A stretch of DNA of 7,073 bases from Anaerolineales bacterium (GCA_947503585.1 CANNEJ010000073.1:1-7073); one strand, 5' to 3'; positions 1 through 6,052 are shown, counted from the stretch's first letter. Notes: generated from the letters alone by a model not told the origin. Numbers and translations are program-made.

Positions 1-1163
1 ATGGAAACTCGCTGGGGCGCCTGCCCCTTGACACGCGCGCGCGCCTGCACGCGCTGCTCGATGAAGAGTGGGCAGACCAGCTGATTCGCGGCTGGGGCAA
101 CGGCTGGTTTGAGGCGGCGGAACGCATTGGCGCAAAGCTGGCGCAGGTTGTGGGCGCGCTGCCGCATGAGGTGCTGCTGGCCGACTCCACCTCCGTAAAT
201 TTGTTCAAGCTGTGCGTGGCAGCGCTGCGGGCGCAGCCCGGGCGCCATATTATCGTCACCGATGCACTCAACTTCCCCTCTGACCTATATGTGCTGCAAG
301 GTGTGCTGCAACTGCTGGGCCACCCGCCGGACGCGCTGCGCATTGTGCCGGCCGCAGACGGCATCAGCGTTGCACCCGCCGCCCTCGCCGCCGCCATTGA
401 TGAGCAGACCGCGCTGGTGATGCTCTCGCACACCGCATTCAAGAGCGGCTTTGTGCACCCGCTGGCAGAAATCACCGCGCTGGCACACGCGCGCGGCGCG
501 CTAACGCTGTGGGACCTGAGCCACACCGTGGGCGCCGTGCCCGTGGAGCTGCATGCCGCGCGTGCAGATCTGGCAGTGGGCTGCAGTTACAAGTACCTCA
601 ACGGCGGCCCGGGAGCGCCGGCTTTCCTGTACGTGCATTCAGATTTGCAAGCGCGCCTGCAAAATCCCATTCAAGGCTGGATCGGGCAGCTTGACCCGTT
701 TGCATTTGAGCCGGACTATGTGCCGCAGACCGACCTGCGCAAATTCCTAACCGGCACACCACCGGTGCTTTCATTGATGGCGATTGAGCCCGCGCTGGAC
801 TTGCTGCTGGAAGCCGGCCTGGCGCGCGTCCGTGCAAAATCGCTGCGCCAAACGGAGTATCTGGTGGCGCTGTGGGAGCAGCAGCTGCAGCCACTTGGCT
901 ACCGGCTGCAATCGCCGCGCAATGCGCAGCAGCGCGGCTCGCACATCTCGCTTGGCCATGAGCATGCACTGGGCATTGACCGTGCGCTGATAGAAGAGCT
1001 GCACGTACTGCCGGATTTCCGCGCACCGGACAACCTGCGCCTGGGCATCGCACCGCTCTACAACACATTCAGCGAGCTGCATGCTGCCGTGCAGCACATG
1101 CGCACCGCGGTACTGGAGCAGCGCTACCTCAAGTACCAGCACCAGCGCCCACTGGTCACTTAA
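1..1163 (+). CDS. kynU: Kynureninase (5'-partial)
   Basis: PLP-dependent hydrolase of the aspartate-aminotransferase fold that cleaves L-kynurenine (or 3-hydroxykynurenine) to anthranilate (or 3-hydroxyanthranilate) and alanine in tryptophan catabolism; cytosolic. The frame is open from the window edge and begins inside the family's N-terminal D-GNSLG motif (GNSLG at nt 3-17; the two bases before it fit the end of an Asp codon), so about 30 residues are missing. Next come the RGW...WFEA region, DSTSVNLFK (nt 183-209), the DLSH motif whose Asp (nt 513-515) should contact the PLP pyridine nitrogen, and SYKYLNGGPG with the Schiff-base lysine at nt 591-593. 386 codons are visible; the family is usually about 415-420 residues, so the C-terminus is complete. 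An internal GTG at 150 is not the start. The TAA is followed by the next gene in the same frame after 27 nt. No other kynurenine-pathway gene is in the window. Confidence 0.95.
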   Translation, partial: GNSLGRLPLDTRARLHALLDEEWADQLIRGWGNGWFEAAERIGAKLAQVVGALPHEVLLADSTSVNLFKLCVAALRAQPGRHIIVTDALNFPSDLYVLQGVLQLLGHPPDALRIVPAADGISVAPAALAAAIDEQTALVMLSHTAFKSGFVHPLAEITALAHARGALTLWDLSHTVGAVPVELHAARADLAVGCSYKYLNGGPGAPAFLYVHSDLQARLQNPIQGWIGQLDPFAFEPDYVPQTDLRKFLTGTPPVLSLMAIEPALDLLLEAGLARVRAKSLRQTEYLVALWEQQLQPLGYRLQSPRNAQQRGSHISLGHEHALGIDRALIEELHVLPDFRAPDNLRLGIAPLYNTFSELHAAVQHMRTAVLEQRYLKYQHQRPLVT

Positions 1164-1190
1164 GGAGCCGGCGCCCGCCCAGCCACACGC

Positions 1191-2840
1191 ATGAGCATCA
1201 GCACCACTGAGATGATGGCTGTCCTGCAGCCGCTGCACGTCTTCCGGCTGCTCAAGCCGCCGGCGCTGCAAGCACTGGCCGCACTGTGCGAGGTGCATGA
1301 ATTTGCCGCTGGCGAGGTGGTGGTCGCCGCCGGCACTGCAGCCAACTTTCTCTACATTGTGGCATCCGGGCGGGTGGCAATTGGCGCCAGCAACGCCGGT
1401 GCGCAAGTGATTTCCGAAAACGATTATTTCGGCGCACAGGCTGCGCTCCCCAACGGCCGCCATCCGGCCGCAGCCACACCGCTGGAGCCAACCGTGCTGC
1501 TGGCGCTGCCGGCGCCCGCGCTGCAAAAACTGCAGCGCGAGCATCCTTCCATAAAAGATGCCTTGTTGGTTAAGCGCCGCAGCGCAGCATTGCTGCAACG
1601 CCGGCGTTACGCCGCGTGGCTGCGCGACAACGAGAATGTGCTGCTAATCTGCCGCACACACTGGGCCTGGCTGCTGGCGCGCATCTGGCAGCCCGGGCTG
1701 CTGCTGGTGGCGGCACTGGGCGCCGCCTGGCTGCTGCAACGCCTGGCCATAGATGGCTGGCCCGCGCTGCTGCTGGGCAGCGCGCTGGCACTTTTGTGGC
1801 TGCTGCTTTTGTATGTGGACTGGCTGGACGACTCTTATGTGGTGACCGACAAGCGCATCATCAGCGACCAGCGCCTGCTGCTGCTGTATCGCACGCGCAC
1901 AGAGGCGCCGCTGCAGCGCGTGCGCTCGGTGGATCTGGAGCAGGGCTTCATTGAGCAGCTGCTGAATGTGGGCGACGTGAGTGCGCGCACGCTGGCCGGC
2001 ATCGTGCACTTTCCGAACGTTCACGCGCCGCAGGCCGTGCGCGAGATCATCAACGAGCTGGTGCAGCGGGCACAAAGTGCGCAGCGCAAGGCGCATCAGC
2101 AATCCCTGGTGCAGTCCGTGCGCGTGGGCATCGGCTGGCAGACTGAGCCGCCAGCCGAAACACCACCTGCAAAACCAAAGCCAGACACCTCCCTGCTGCG
2201 CAGCGCTGGCGCATTCCTCGGCCGCTTGCTGCCGGCTTTCACGGAGTACGCCGGCAACACCATCATCTGGCGCAAGCATCCGCTGGTGCTGCTCTCGCGC
2301 ACGGCACCGGGCCTGCTGGGTATGCTGCTTTGCACACTGCTGGCGCTGTTGTTCCGCCAGCCGGGCATGCCCACCGGCGCCTTCATTAACGGCAGCCTGC
2401 TGCTACTGGCGCTGGCAGCCTTCTGCCTGGCCTGGTATTACTACGCAGACTGGCATAACGACACGTACACCCTCACGCCCGACCGCCTGATTGACATGGA
2501 AAAAAAGCCACTGCTGGGCAGCCTGATCCAGCGCAGTGCACCGCTGGAGAATCTGGTAAATGTGCAGTACTCGCGCCCCGGTTTCTGGGCCAGCATTTTT
2601 AATTATGGCAGTGTGACGATTGAGACCGGCGGCGAAACCGGCGATTTGGATTTTAAGATGGTCATGGATCCGCTGCTTGTGCAGCAGACAATTTTGAACC
2701 GCATGGAGCTGCGCCAGGAGCAGCAGCAGGCCGCCGAGCGCGAACGGCGGCGCGCGGAGATGGTGGACTGGCTAAAAGCGTACGCGCAGGTGACACAACC
2801 CGCCCTGCCGCCGGCACAGCCCGGCGCACCCGCCAGTTGA
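1191..2840 (+). CDS. cNMP-binding-like and tandem bacterial PH domain membrane protein
   Basis: 549 residues with a clear modular layout. Residues ~14-117 resemble a cyclic-nucleotide-binding (CAP/CRP-type) beta-roll. Two hydrophobic hairpins at ~163-185 and ~190-209 lead into a first bacterial PH (bPH2/DUF304-like) domain at ~212-300 (DSYVVTDKRII opening). A Pro-rich linker follows at ~316-335. A second pair of membrane segments (~364-388, ~400-418) leads into a second bPH domain at ~421-505 (NDTYTLTPDRLIDM opening). The C-terminal ~505-530 is rich in Gln, Glu and Arg and may be a coiled coil. The [2 TM + PH] unit is therefore duplicated. The phosphate-binding cassette looks degenerate: where active domains have Gly-Glu and later Arg-Ala, this has Gly81-Ala82 and a His-Pro-Ala-Ala stretch (91-94), so cAMP/cGMP binding is doubtful. 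It is likely a membrane-anchored scaffold or sensor; the ligand is unknown. ATG 1191 is the first in-frame start; an AAGGAG at 1162-1167 lies too far upstream (23 nt) to be a normal RBS. It ends 4 nt before def, suggesting translational coupling. Confidence 0.85.
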   Translation: MSISTTEMMAVLQPLHVFRLLKPPALQALAALCEVHEFAAGEVVVAAGTAANFLYIVASGRVAIGASNAGAQVISENDYFGAQAALPNGRHPAAATPLEPTVLLALPAPALQKLQREHPSIKDALLVKRRSAALLQRRRYAAWLRDNENVLLICRTHWAWLLARIWQPGLLLVAALGAAWLLQRLAIDGWPALLLGSALALLWLLLLYVDWLDDSYVVTDKRIISDQRLLLLYRTRTEAPLQRVRSVDLEQGFIEQLLNVGDVSARTLAGIVHFPNVHAPQAVREIINELVQRAQSAQRKAHQQSLVQSVRVGIGWQTEPPAETPPAKPKPDTSLLRSAGAFLGRLLPAFTEYAGNTIIWRKHPLVLLSRTAPGLLGMLLCTLLALLFRQPGMPTGAFINGSLLLLALAAFCLAWYYYADWHNDTYTLTPDRLIDMEKKPLLGSLIQRSAPLENLVNVQYSRPGFWASIFNYGSVTIETGGETGDLDFKMVMDPLLVQQTILNRMELRQEQQQAAERERRRAEMVDWLKAYAQVTQPALPPAQPGAPAS

Positions 2841-2844
2841 CGGC

Positions 2845-3444
2845 ATGGCATTACGCAACATCATCACCCCGGCCGATGACCGGCTGCGCCGCGCCGCGCT
2901 CAAGGTGACCTCCTTCGACAAAACATTCCAGCAGCTAGTGGACGACCTGCTGCTGACGATGCACGCTGCGCCCGGCGTGGGCCTCGCTGCGCCGCAAGTG
3001 GGCGAGAGCCTGCGCCTGTTTGTGGCGCACCTGGAACATGAACCCGCTGCCGATAAAGATGAAGATGCAAATGGTGATGCTGCTGCTGACGCCGCTGCCA
3101 CCACAGAGCATGCCGGGCCCAGCCTGGTACCCGACCAACCCGCCGCACCCGGCGTTGGGCGCGTGCTGGTAATGGTGAACCCGGAGATCACGCGTTTTTC
3201 CGAGGAGCTTGAAGTAGGCACCGAAGGCTGCCTTTCGCTGCCGGGCTTTGCCGGCGATGTGGAGCGCCCGCGCACCATCACAATCAAGTACCGTGACCGC
3301 CACAACCAGCCGCACAAGCTGCACACCCACGGCTGGATGGCGCGCGTACTGCAGCACGAGTATGACCATTTGGAAGGCGTGCTCTTTATAGACCGGGCGC
3401 TGGATGTGTGGCGCATCGATACCAAGGATCCAAACGCAGCCTGA
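2845..3444 (+). CDS. def: Peptide deformylase with acidic/Ala-rich insertion
   Basis: Metallohydrolase that removes the N-formyl group from nascent polypeptides in the cytosol. All three family motifs are present: motif 1 GVGLAAPQVG (residues 44-53), motif 2 EGCLSLP (127-133, metal-ligand Cys129) and motif 3 QHEYDHLEG (170-178, metal ligands His171 and His175, catalytic Glu172). The N-terminus (DDRLRRAALKV) also matches the family. At 199 residues it is longer than the usual ~165-185. The excess is a low-complexity stretch at ~66-105, between motifs 1 and 2, rich in Asp, Glu and Ala and ending in a Pro-rich part; it lies where some deformylases carry a variable loop. No clear Shine-Dalgarno precedes ATG 2845, but the preceding stop is only 4 nt away, so coupled translation is likely. 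The usual partner fmt is not visible. Confidence 0.96.
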   Translation: MALRNIITPADDRLRRAALKVTSFDKTFQQLVDDLLLTMHAAPGVGLAAPQVGESLRLFVAHLEHEPAADKDEDANGDAAADAAATTEHAGPSLVPDQPAAPGVGRVLVMVNPEITRFSEELEVGTEGCLSLPGFAGDVERPRTITIKYRDRHNQPHKLHTHGWMARVLQHEYDHLEGVLFIDRALDVWRIDTKDPNAA

Positions 3445-3464
3445 AACCCGCCGACTGGATTAGC

Positions 3465-4022
3465 ATGCCACCCACTACAGACAGCCCGCCCGCGCCCCGG
3501 CATATCAGCCGGGTACTGGAACGCAACATGCGCACTATTCTGCGCCTGCGCAAAAAAGCAGCGCGCCAGCGTGGCATCCAAGACCGCATTGCGGACTTCA
3601 TTACGGCATTTTCCGGCAGCATGCCGTTCCTGTGGCTGCATGTGGCCTGGTTTGTCGCATGGATTTCGATCAACTCCGGGCGCCTGGGCATCACGCCCTT
3701 CGACCCCTTTCCCTACGGCCTGCTCACCATGATTGTCTCGCTTGAAGCCATCTTCCTCGCTACCTTTGTGCTAGTCAGCCAAAACCGCTTCAGCCGTGAG
3801 GCAGATTTCCGCGCCGACCTTGACCTGCACATTGGCCTGCTCACCGAGCACGAACTTACGCGCAGCCTGCGCATGCTGGATGCCATTCAAGACAAGCTGG
3901 GAATTGCGAACGATGCGGATGCGGAGTTGGCCGACTTGGAACTGGAGACCCGGCCGGAGGATGTGCTGGCCGAGCTGGAGCGCCTGCATCAGCGCGCCGA
4001 ACGCAAGCTGCCGGACCACTAG
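3465..4022 (+). CDS. DUF1003 family membrane protein
   Basis: 185-residue protein of the DUF1003 family, of unknown biochemical role. A charged N-terminal segment rich in Arg and Lys (residues ~16-41) precedes a first membrane segment (~53-69). The family hallmark, an FDPFPY motif (79-84), leads into a second membrane segment (~85-105) that ends in SQNR (105-108). A polar, acidic, probably helical C-terminal tail follows (~112-185). Both ends are probably cytoplasmic. The frame is open further upstream from a GTG at 3408 that overlaps def by 37 nt, but the 19 extra residues look unlike the family and no Shine-Dalgarno is seen there. I therefore prefer ATG 3465, 20 nt after the def stop, although it too lacks an obvious RBS. 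It appears to be the last gene of the + strand cluster. Confidence 0.88.
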   Translation: MPPTTDSPPAPRHISRVLERNMRTILRLRKKAARQRGIQDRIADFITAFSGSMPFLWLHVAWFVAWISINSGRLGITPFDPFPYGLLTMIVSLEAIFLATFVLVSQNRFSREADFRADLDLHIGLLTEHELTRSLRMLDAIQDKLGIANDADAELADLELETRPEDVLAELERLHQRAERKLPDH

Positions 4023-4134
4023 CCGCTGCTGCGCCGCACGCGCGCGCGCGGCCGGTGCGCTGCGCCCGCGCCCGCTGTTTAAGTCACCGTGGCGCTTGCG
4101 GCGTGCGCCAAATGCATTGGATCACACTGCTGCG
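4023..4134. other. Convergent intergenic gap with GC-rich hairpins
   Basis: This gap separates the ends of the converging DUF1003 and PAP2 genes. It holds a 16-nt alternating pyrimidine-purine run (4035-4050, mostly CG steps) and a perfect 6-bp hairpin TGGCGC/GCGCCA (4090-4095 with 4105-4110, 9-nt loop). Neither stem is followed by a T-tract on either strand, so a classical intrinsic terminator is not supported. Termination here may be Rho-dependent or rely on the GC-rich structure; this is inference. Confidence 0.4.
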
Positions 4135-4695
4135 CTAAATCTCACTTACACTACCCGACGCCGCCCTTGCCGTTGACCACGAGTCATACCAGCTAAACCC
4201 AATCTGGCCGAGCACAGCGCCGACGGCTCCCAGCGCCAAACCGCCAACTGCGTCGGAAGGCCAGTGTACGCCCCCCGCCACGCGCGCAAACGCCACCACC
4301 AGCGCTGCACCATAAAACAGCACACCAGCGCGCCAGCTGCGAAAGAAAATACTGATAGCCATCGCAGAGAAAAAGGTGGCATGTGCCGAAGGGAATGCCC
4401 CATTTTGATCAAACACGCTAATGATTGGCGCAATGCCCAGCACAATGATCGGGCGCGGCACAAACAACCACGCCTTTAGGACCCATGCCAATCTCCACAC
4501 TACAATCCCGGGGACAAAAATGCGCACCAGCGAGCGCGGAATTTCGTGGTGCTTGCGCATAAACCATTCGTATAGCGCAGCCGCAGCGCAGACTGCATAC
4601 GGCAGCTGCACGCCCAAAAACACCGTGAACTGTTGTGTCCAGCTATTTGTAGTTGCCAGCTGGAACAGCATCGTGAATATTTGCTCGTCTAACAC
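4135..4695 (-). CDS. PAP2-family membrane phosphatase
   Basis: 186-residue integral membrane phosphatase of the PAP2 (phosphatidic acid phosphatase type 2) superfamily, which hydrolyses lipid phosphates or pyrophosphates such as undecaprenyl diphosphate or phosphatidate. The full three-part signature is visible: KAWLFVPRP (Lys74, Arg81, Pro82), PSAH (102-105, His105) and RVAGGVHWPSD (Arg138, nucleophile His144, Asp148). Hydrophobic helices lie at ~25-45, ~57-73, ~106-118, ~122-137 and ~150-168. It should be active. The substrate cannot be told from sequence; a bacterial undecaprenyl-diphosphatase-like (BacA-independent) role is possible. The first possible start is GTG 4695, just after an in-frame TGA; the first ATG is at 4671, eight codons in. 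Neither has a strong RBS, so the start is uncertain. It lies downstream of the DUF4395 gene on the same strand with a 105-nt gap, and a long inverted repeat brackets its start. Confidence 0.9.
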   Translation of the reverse strand: MLDEQIFTMLFQLATTNSWTQQFTVFLGVQLPYAVCAAAALYEWFMRKHHEIPRSLVRIFVPGIVVWRLAWVLKAWLFVPRPIIVLGIAPIISVFDQNGAFPSAHATFFSAMAISIFFRSWRAGVLFYGAALVVAFARVAGGVHWPSDAVGGLALGAVGAVLGQIGFSWYDSWSTARAASGSVSEI

Positions 4696-4732
4696 ATGTC
4701 AACAATACCCCACTCTCCAGCTAACTACAAAT
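4645..4732. repeat. 16-bp interrupted inverted repeat around the PAP2 start
   Basis: Arm 1 (4645-4663) reads ATTTGTAGTT, then gcc, then AGCTGG. Arm 2 (4717-4732) reads CCAGCTAACTACAAAT, the exact reverse complement of arm 1 apart from the 3-nt gcc insertion. In the PAP2 mRNA the arms could pair as 10 bp + 3-nt bulge + 6 bp. The 53-nt loop would contain both candidate start codons (4695 and 4671). Arm 1 lies inside the coding sequence, arm 2 in the 5' leader. It could be a translational control structure, a protein-binding site, or a trace of a local inverted duplication. Confidence 0.6.
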
Positions 4733-4800
4733 TGCCCGCGAGCCCGGTTGCAGTTCGCGCACCAGCCGGGGTACAGCAGCGCTGCACTTCCAGCACCAAG

Positions 4801-5313
4801 CTATGTCACAGAACTGCTGGAAAAGTTTTCACACTCTGCGCATACCGCCGCCGGCACCAGTCCCCAGTGAATGAGGAACCCGAACACATAGCAGCCGGCA
4901 CAGAAGCCCAACGCGGCCTCCAAGCTGGCAAACAGCACCAGCACTGCAATCACAACCTTGGCTGCGCCCGCCAGCTGCAGCCCCCAGTGCAATAACAGGG
5001 CTCCCCCGGAAAACAACAAACCAACAAACTGGGCAAAGCGCTTGGGCGGCCCGGCCACCGGCCGAAAGGGATTGCCCAGCGCCGGAATTAGGACGCGCGT
5101 AGCCAGCCAGCCGGCAGCACTCAGCCGCGGGCCGGCCAGCACCCGCGCCAGAAAACCAGCCGCCAGCAACGGCAGCAGCCACGCCGCATCAGCAACCAAT
5201 ATCGCCAGTCCCATCAAAACCACCATACCGGCCACCAGCCGCGCTGCGTAATCATTCACCGGGTTGGGGAAGCTAAAGACCCTTGCGGTCCAGGATGGTT
5301 GTTGAACGGTCAT
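4801..5313 (-). CDS. DUF4395 family membrane protein
   Basis: 170-residue hydrophobic protein matching the DUF4395 family: an FPNPVNDYAAR opening, paired membrane segments (~27-42, ~45-58), a GPR motif (61-63), a basic PPKRFAQFVG stretch (89-98), a second set of membrane segments (~98-116, ~119-136) and the characteristic GFCAGC motif (136-141). Its biochemical role is not established. Two cysteine pairs stand out, C138-x-x-C141 and C158-x-x-C161; the second (CAEC) is near the C-terminus, and they suggest a thiol-redox or metal-related role by inference. The frame extends to an ATG at 5331, but AAGGAG at 5327-5322 lies 8 nt before ATG 5313, which I take as the start. A strong intrinsic terminator sits just upstream of that RBS, pointing to leader-mediated control. 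Confidence 0.85.
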   Translation of the reverse strand: MTVQQPSWTARVFSFPNPVNDYAARLVAGMVVLMGLAILVADAAWLLPLLAAGFLARVLAGPRLSAAGWLATRVLIPALGNPFRPVAGPPKRFAQFVGLLFSGGALLLHWGLQLAGAAKVVIAVLVLFASLEAALGFCAGCYVFGFLIHWGLVPAAVCAECENFSSSSVT

Positions 5314-5321
5314 TTCTTCGT

Positions 5322-5327
5322 CTCCTT
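5322..5327 (-). promoter_or_regulatory. Shine-Dalgarno of the DUF4395 gene
   Basis: AAGGAG on the minus strand, 8 nt before ATG 5313. It decides the start over the in-frame ATG at 5331, which would lie upstream of the RBS and next to the terminator T-tract. Confidence 0.8.
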
Positions 5328-5330
5328 GCA

Positions 5331-5368
5331 TAAATAAAAAACCCCCATGGTTTGGTTTCCATGGGGGT
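5331..5368 (-). terminator. Rho-independent terminator in the DUF4395 leader
   Basis: On the minus strand a perfect 10-bp stem, ACCCCCATGG (5368-5359) with CCATGGGGGT (5350-5341), closes an 8-nt A-rich loop. It is followed at once by TTTTTATTTA, a textbook intrinsic terminator. It ends four bases before the Shine-Dalgarno of the DUF4395 gene, so it would cut off any transcript entering that gene from upstream unless relieved. On the plus strand the stem has no T-tract. It could instead terminate a minus-strand transcript from the unassigned region 5491-5840. Confidence 0.85.
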
Positions 5369-5470
5369 GATACACAGCGTCTCGCGAAACAGACAGCGAA
5401 AGACTATGGCGCCCCAATGCAGGTGCTACAGAAGCAAGCCTCAAGCGCCATAATATGGTTCCCGTACATG
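5369..5470 (-). promoter_or_regulatory. Possible attenuator leader upstream of DUF4395
   Basis: About 100 nt between a promoter-like sequence and the terminator, read on the minus strand. It can form a perfect 8-bp stem TATGGCGC/GCGCCATA (5452-5445 with 5412-5405, 32-nt loop) and a shorter GTCT/AGAC hairpin further on. CATTGGGG (5419-5412), at the 3' side of the first stem, can pair with CCCCCATG (5367-5360) in the terminator's 5' arm with one mismatch, so a competing antiterminator is possible. I recognise no known riboswitch class. The function is inferred from architecture only. Confidence 0.4.
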
Positions 5471-5476
5471 GCTAGA

Positions 5477-5506
5477 ATAATACCATGCTTTTATAGTTTA
5501 CGTCTA
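5477..5506 (-). promoter_or_regulatory. Candidate sigma-70 promoter for the DUF4395 leader
   Basis: On the minus strand, TAGACG (5506-5501; 4 of 6 to TTGACA) and TATTAT (5482-5477; 5 of 6 to TATAAT) are separated by 18 nt in a locally AT-rich patch. Transcription would begin near 5470 and run into the leader and terminator before the DUF4395 gene. The match is by eye only. Confidence 0.4.
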
Positions 5507-5840
5507 GCTGTGAGCCTGCAACCGGTTATCCAGTTGAGGCGGACCGGGGAGACAGGCGCTACCACCGACCGGTATCCGAGGGCCGCCCCAACGAAAACCC
5601 GTAAGAATGCCCGGTTGATGCCGCTGCGACGACCGGTGATTGCCTCGTCGGCCAGTGAGTTGCGACCCACCAAGGCTGCAGTGATGCGCTCTTATGGCTT
5701 TTGCGCAAAGATCGCGACCCGCTAGTCCGGGCTCTACGGACGGAATTACCATCGGTTCAAGCTCCAGTCCGGGAATCGGCGTAGCACCCGCGCCCACACC
5801 CGCACCTCCGCCCGCGGGTGTAACAACTGAGGCCCACTAG
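5491..5840 (-). pseudogene. Possible decayed or unrecognised coding remnant
   Basis: No confident gene, but the minus strand reads like protein in two frames. From just after a TAG at 5840-5838 one frame gives a Gly/Ala-rich then Pro-rich stretch that includes TPIPGLELEPMVIPSVEPGL, continuing to about 5695. A neighbouring frame, open from ~5691 to a stop at 5491, gives RITAALVGRNSLADEAITG and then a basic-hydrophobic stretch (INRAFLRVFVGAALGYR). Joining them needs one frameshift near 5690. I recognise no family, no RBS-supported start is seen, and the opposite strand also has an open frame (5417-5725), as GC-rich DNA often does. It could be a broken gene fragment, a short unknown gene with an error, or chance. 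Confidence 0.25.
5785..5820. repeat. GC-rich 8-bp inverted repeat
   Basis: CACCCGCG (5785-5792) and CGCGGGTG (5813-5820) are perfect inverted arms around a 20-nt C-rich spacer. There is no T-tract on either strand, so it is not an intrinsic terminator. It lies at the upstream end of the possible minus-strand remnant and may only reflect its Gly/Ala codons. Confidence 0.35.
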
Positions 5841-5985
5841 CGCTTGTGGCGCGCTGTAATGCCCAAAACGCTGTTTATCCAAGCTTGTCTTGCAGCGGGC
5901 CACCACACCCATCACTAACCAAAGCGAATTGCTCGTATTGCGAACTATTCACTGGAATTGCTGCCGGCTACGCACAGCTCAAATA
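5841..5985. other. Intergenic stretch without a gene
   Basis: No coding or RNA gene seen. Base composition becomes progressively AT-richer toward the right. An 8-nt direct repeat GAATTGCT (5926-5933 and 5955-5962, 29 nt apart start to start) lies just upstream of the TATAAT box of the next gene, where an operator could sit; two short copies are weak evidence. Confidence 0.4.
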
Positions 5986-5991
5986 TATAAT
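5986..5991 (+). promoter_or_regulatory. Candidate -10 box of the oxidoreductase gene
   Basis: A perfect TATAAT in an AT-rich patch, 74 nt before ATG 6066. No good -35 element stands at 16-18 nt; TTGCTG (5958-5963) would leave a 22-nt spacer. If used, the promoter may need an activator. Confidence 0.35.
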
Positions 5992-6052
5992 CAGATACTA
6001 TCGCGGACTACTGTTCGCATAGCGTTACTCTAAATCCGCAGCAGATACAAGC

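Noticed and set aside
598..1598. Long minus-strand open frames opposite kynU and the cNMP-PH gene
   Set aside because: Biased composition (Cys, Arg, Gln, His-rich) with no family features; they overlap well-identified genes and are antisense shadows in GC-rich DNA.
3408..3464. Upstream GTG extension of the DUF1003 gene overlapping def
   Set aside because: The extra 19 residues do not resemble the family and no RBS precedes the GTG.
4035..4050. Alternating CG run with Z-DNA potential
   Set aside because: Only 16 nt in a GC-rich genome; similar short CG runs occur inside kynU, so it is not special.
5361..5420. GGGGGTGAT start and GCGAAA... stretch considered as tmRNA
   Set aside because: No tag-peptide frame ending in a LAA-like sequence and no tRNA-like 3' end; the GGGGG belongs to the terminator stem.
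5417..5725. 102-codon + strand open frame in the gap before the oxidoreductase gene
   Set aside because: No Shine-Dalgarno before ATG 5417, no recognisable family, and it crosses the AT-rich promoter-like patch; the minus strand of the same DNA reads more like protein.
5700..5775. TCCGGGCTC and a GTCCG/CGGAC hairpin recalling RNase P RNA or a tRNA-like arm
   Set aside because: The conserved RNase P core sequences (GAGGAAAG, ACAGAAA) are missing on both strands, and no cloverleaf with acceptor and T stems can be formed.
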